In this document: positions 5,736-5,889 of the stretch, piece after piece
How positions within the stretch are numbered: the first letter of the stretch is position 1
Layout of the letters: each line of letters begins with the position of its first letter
Assembly (NCBI GenBank): GCA_937944945.1
Contig: CALEBD010000187.1
Location: 1 to 5,889, forward strand
Source of the DNA: an uncultured Clostridium sp.
Lineage (GTDB): Bacteria > Bacillota > Clostridia > Peptostreptococcales > Peptostreptococcaceae
DNA: 5,889 bases
Direction: 5' to 3'
Program-made: the position numbers and the translations under genes
Notes under the pieces: generated by a model
Told to the model about the DNA's origin: nothing
Database searches by the model: none
What the model saw: only the letters and a program-made list of their open reading frames with translations

Positions 5736-5889
5736 TTATATTAAATTTATAAGAATACTTTTACCTATAACTACTCCAATTAAACTAAGTATAACATTTA
5801 AAATTATATTTACCATTGCACTTATATAACTTCCATCAGAGAAAAGACCTACTGTAGGATTAGCTGTGATACCTGACAATCCATCAGAA
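5736..5889 (-). CDS. Membrane protein C-terminus, resembling a CrcB/FluC fluoride channel subunit
   Basis: The last 50 residues of a minus-strand gene are present, ending in TAA (5738-5736); the start lies beyond the right edge. The sequence runs 'GLSGITANPTVGLFSDGSY' and then one strongly hydrophobic helix of about 24 residues (ISAMVNIILNVILSLIGVVIG), ending KSILINLI. FluC proteins end the same way, with a loop, a 'G-x-Y-x2-A-x2-N/Y' turn and a final helix with spaced glycines. FluC subunits are small inner-membrane channels that export fluoride as antiparallel dimers. The usual 'TTFSTF' Phe-box region appears here as 'TANPTV', so it is either a divergent subunit or another small membrane protein. 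No fluoride riboswitch is visible in the window, but the gene's 5' end is not included. The frame is supported by 50 open codons in AT-rich DNA and by the terminator just after it. Confidence 0.5.
   Translation of the reverse strand, partial: SDGLSGITANPTVGLFSDGSYISAMVNIILNVILSLIGVVIGKSILINLI

Overview
The window is AT-rich DNA with AAAGGGG-type ribosome binding sites and protein sequences typical of low-GC anaerobic Clostridia. A Peptostreptococcaceae-like genome (the Clostridioides/Paraclostridium/Romboutsia area) fits best. This placement is inferred from protein style and composition, not from a search.

Left end, plus strand (1-1266). The last 14 codons of pyruvate formate-lyase (pflB) end at 45 and are followed by a strong hairpin terminator. 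A good sigma-A-type promoter then precedes pflA (325-1071), the radical-SAM enzyme that activates PflB. The pair handles anaerobic conversion of pyruvate to formate and acetyl-CoA, but here each gene appears to have its own transcript. pflA ends in a terminator at 1243-1266. A second, two-part hairpin (1289-1335) can serve both converging transcription units.

Centre, minus strand (4704 down to 1357). This is a polar amino-acid ABC transporter operon, in transcription order: solute-binding protein, permease, a MalY/PatB-type PLP enzyme (C-S beta-lyase), ATPase. The enzyme's presence suggests uptake plus beta-elimination of a sulfur amino acid such as cystine or cystathionine. The operon is damaged in two places. 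The binding protein has lost its whole N-terminal half, including the signal peptide, although a strong ribosome binding site survives at the junction. The permease carries a one-base frameshift near 3657-3661 that moves the last third of the protein into another frame. The lyase and ATPase are intact, so as written the importer cannot work while the lyase could still be made.

Right end, minus strand. A 224-residue cysteine-rich DUF1847 protein (4797-5471) lies upstream of the damaged operon, with no obvious terminator between them. Its upstream region holds two palindromes. Beyond that is a perfect 16-bp terminator (5683-5727) for a membrane protein entering from the right edge (5736-5889). 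Its last 50 residues resemble the C-terminus of a CrcB/FluC fluoride channel subunit, but without the usual Phe-box motif.

No CRISPR array, rRNA, tRNA, insertion sequence or recognisable riboswitch was seen. I found no convincing new system. The most informative signals are the decaying transporter around a retained lyase, the unusual start of the ATPase gene, the uncharacterised DUF1847 gene and the atypical FluC-like protein.
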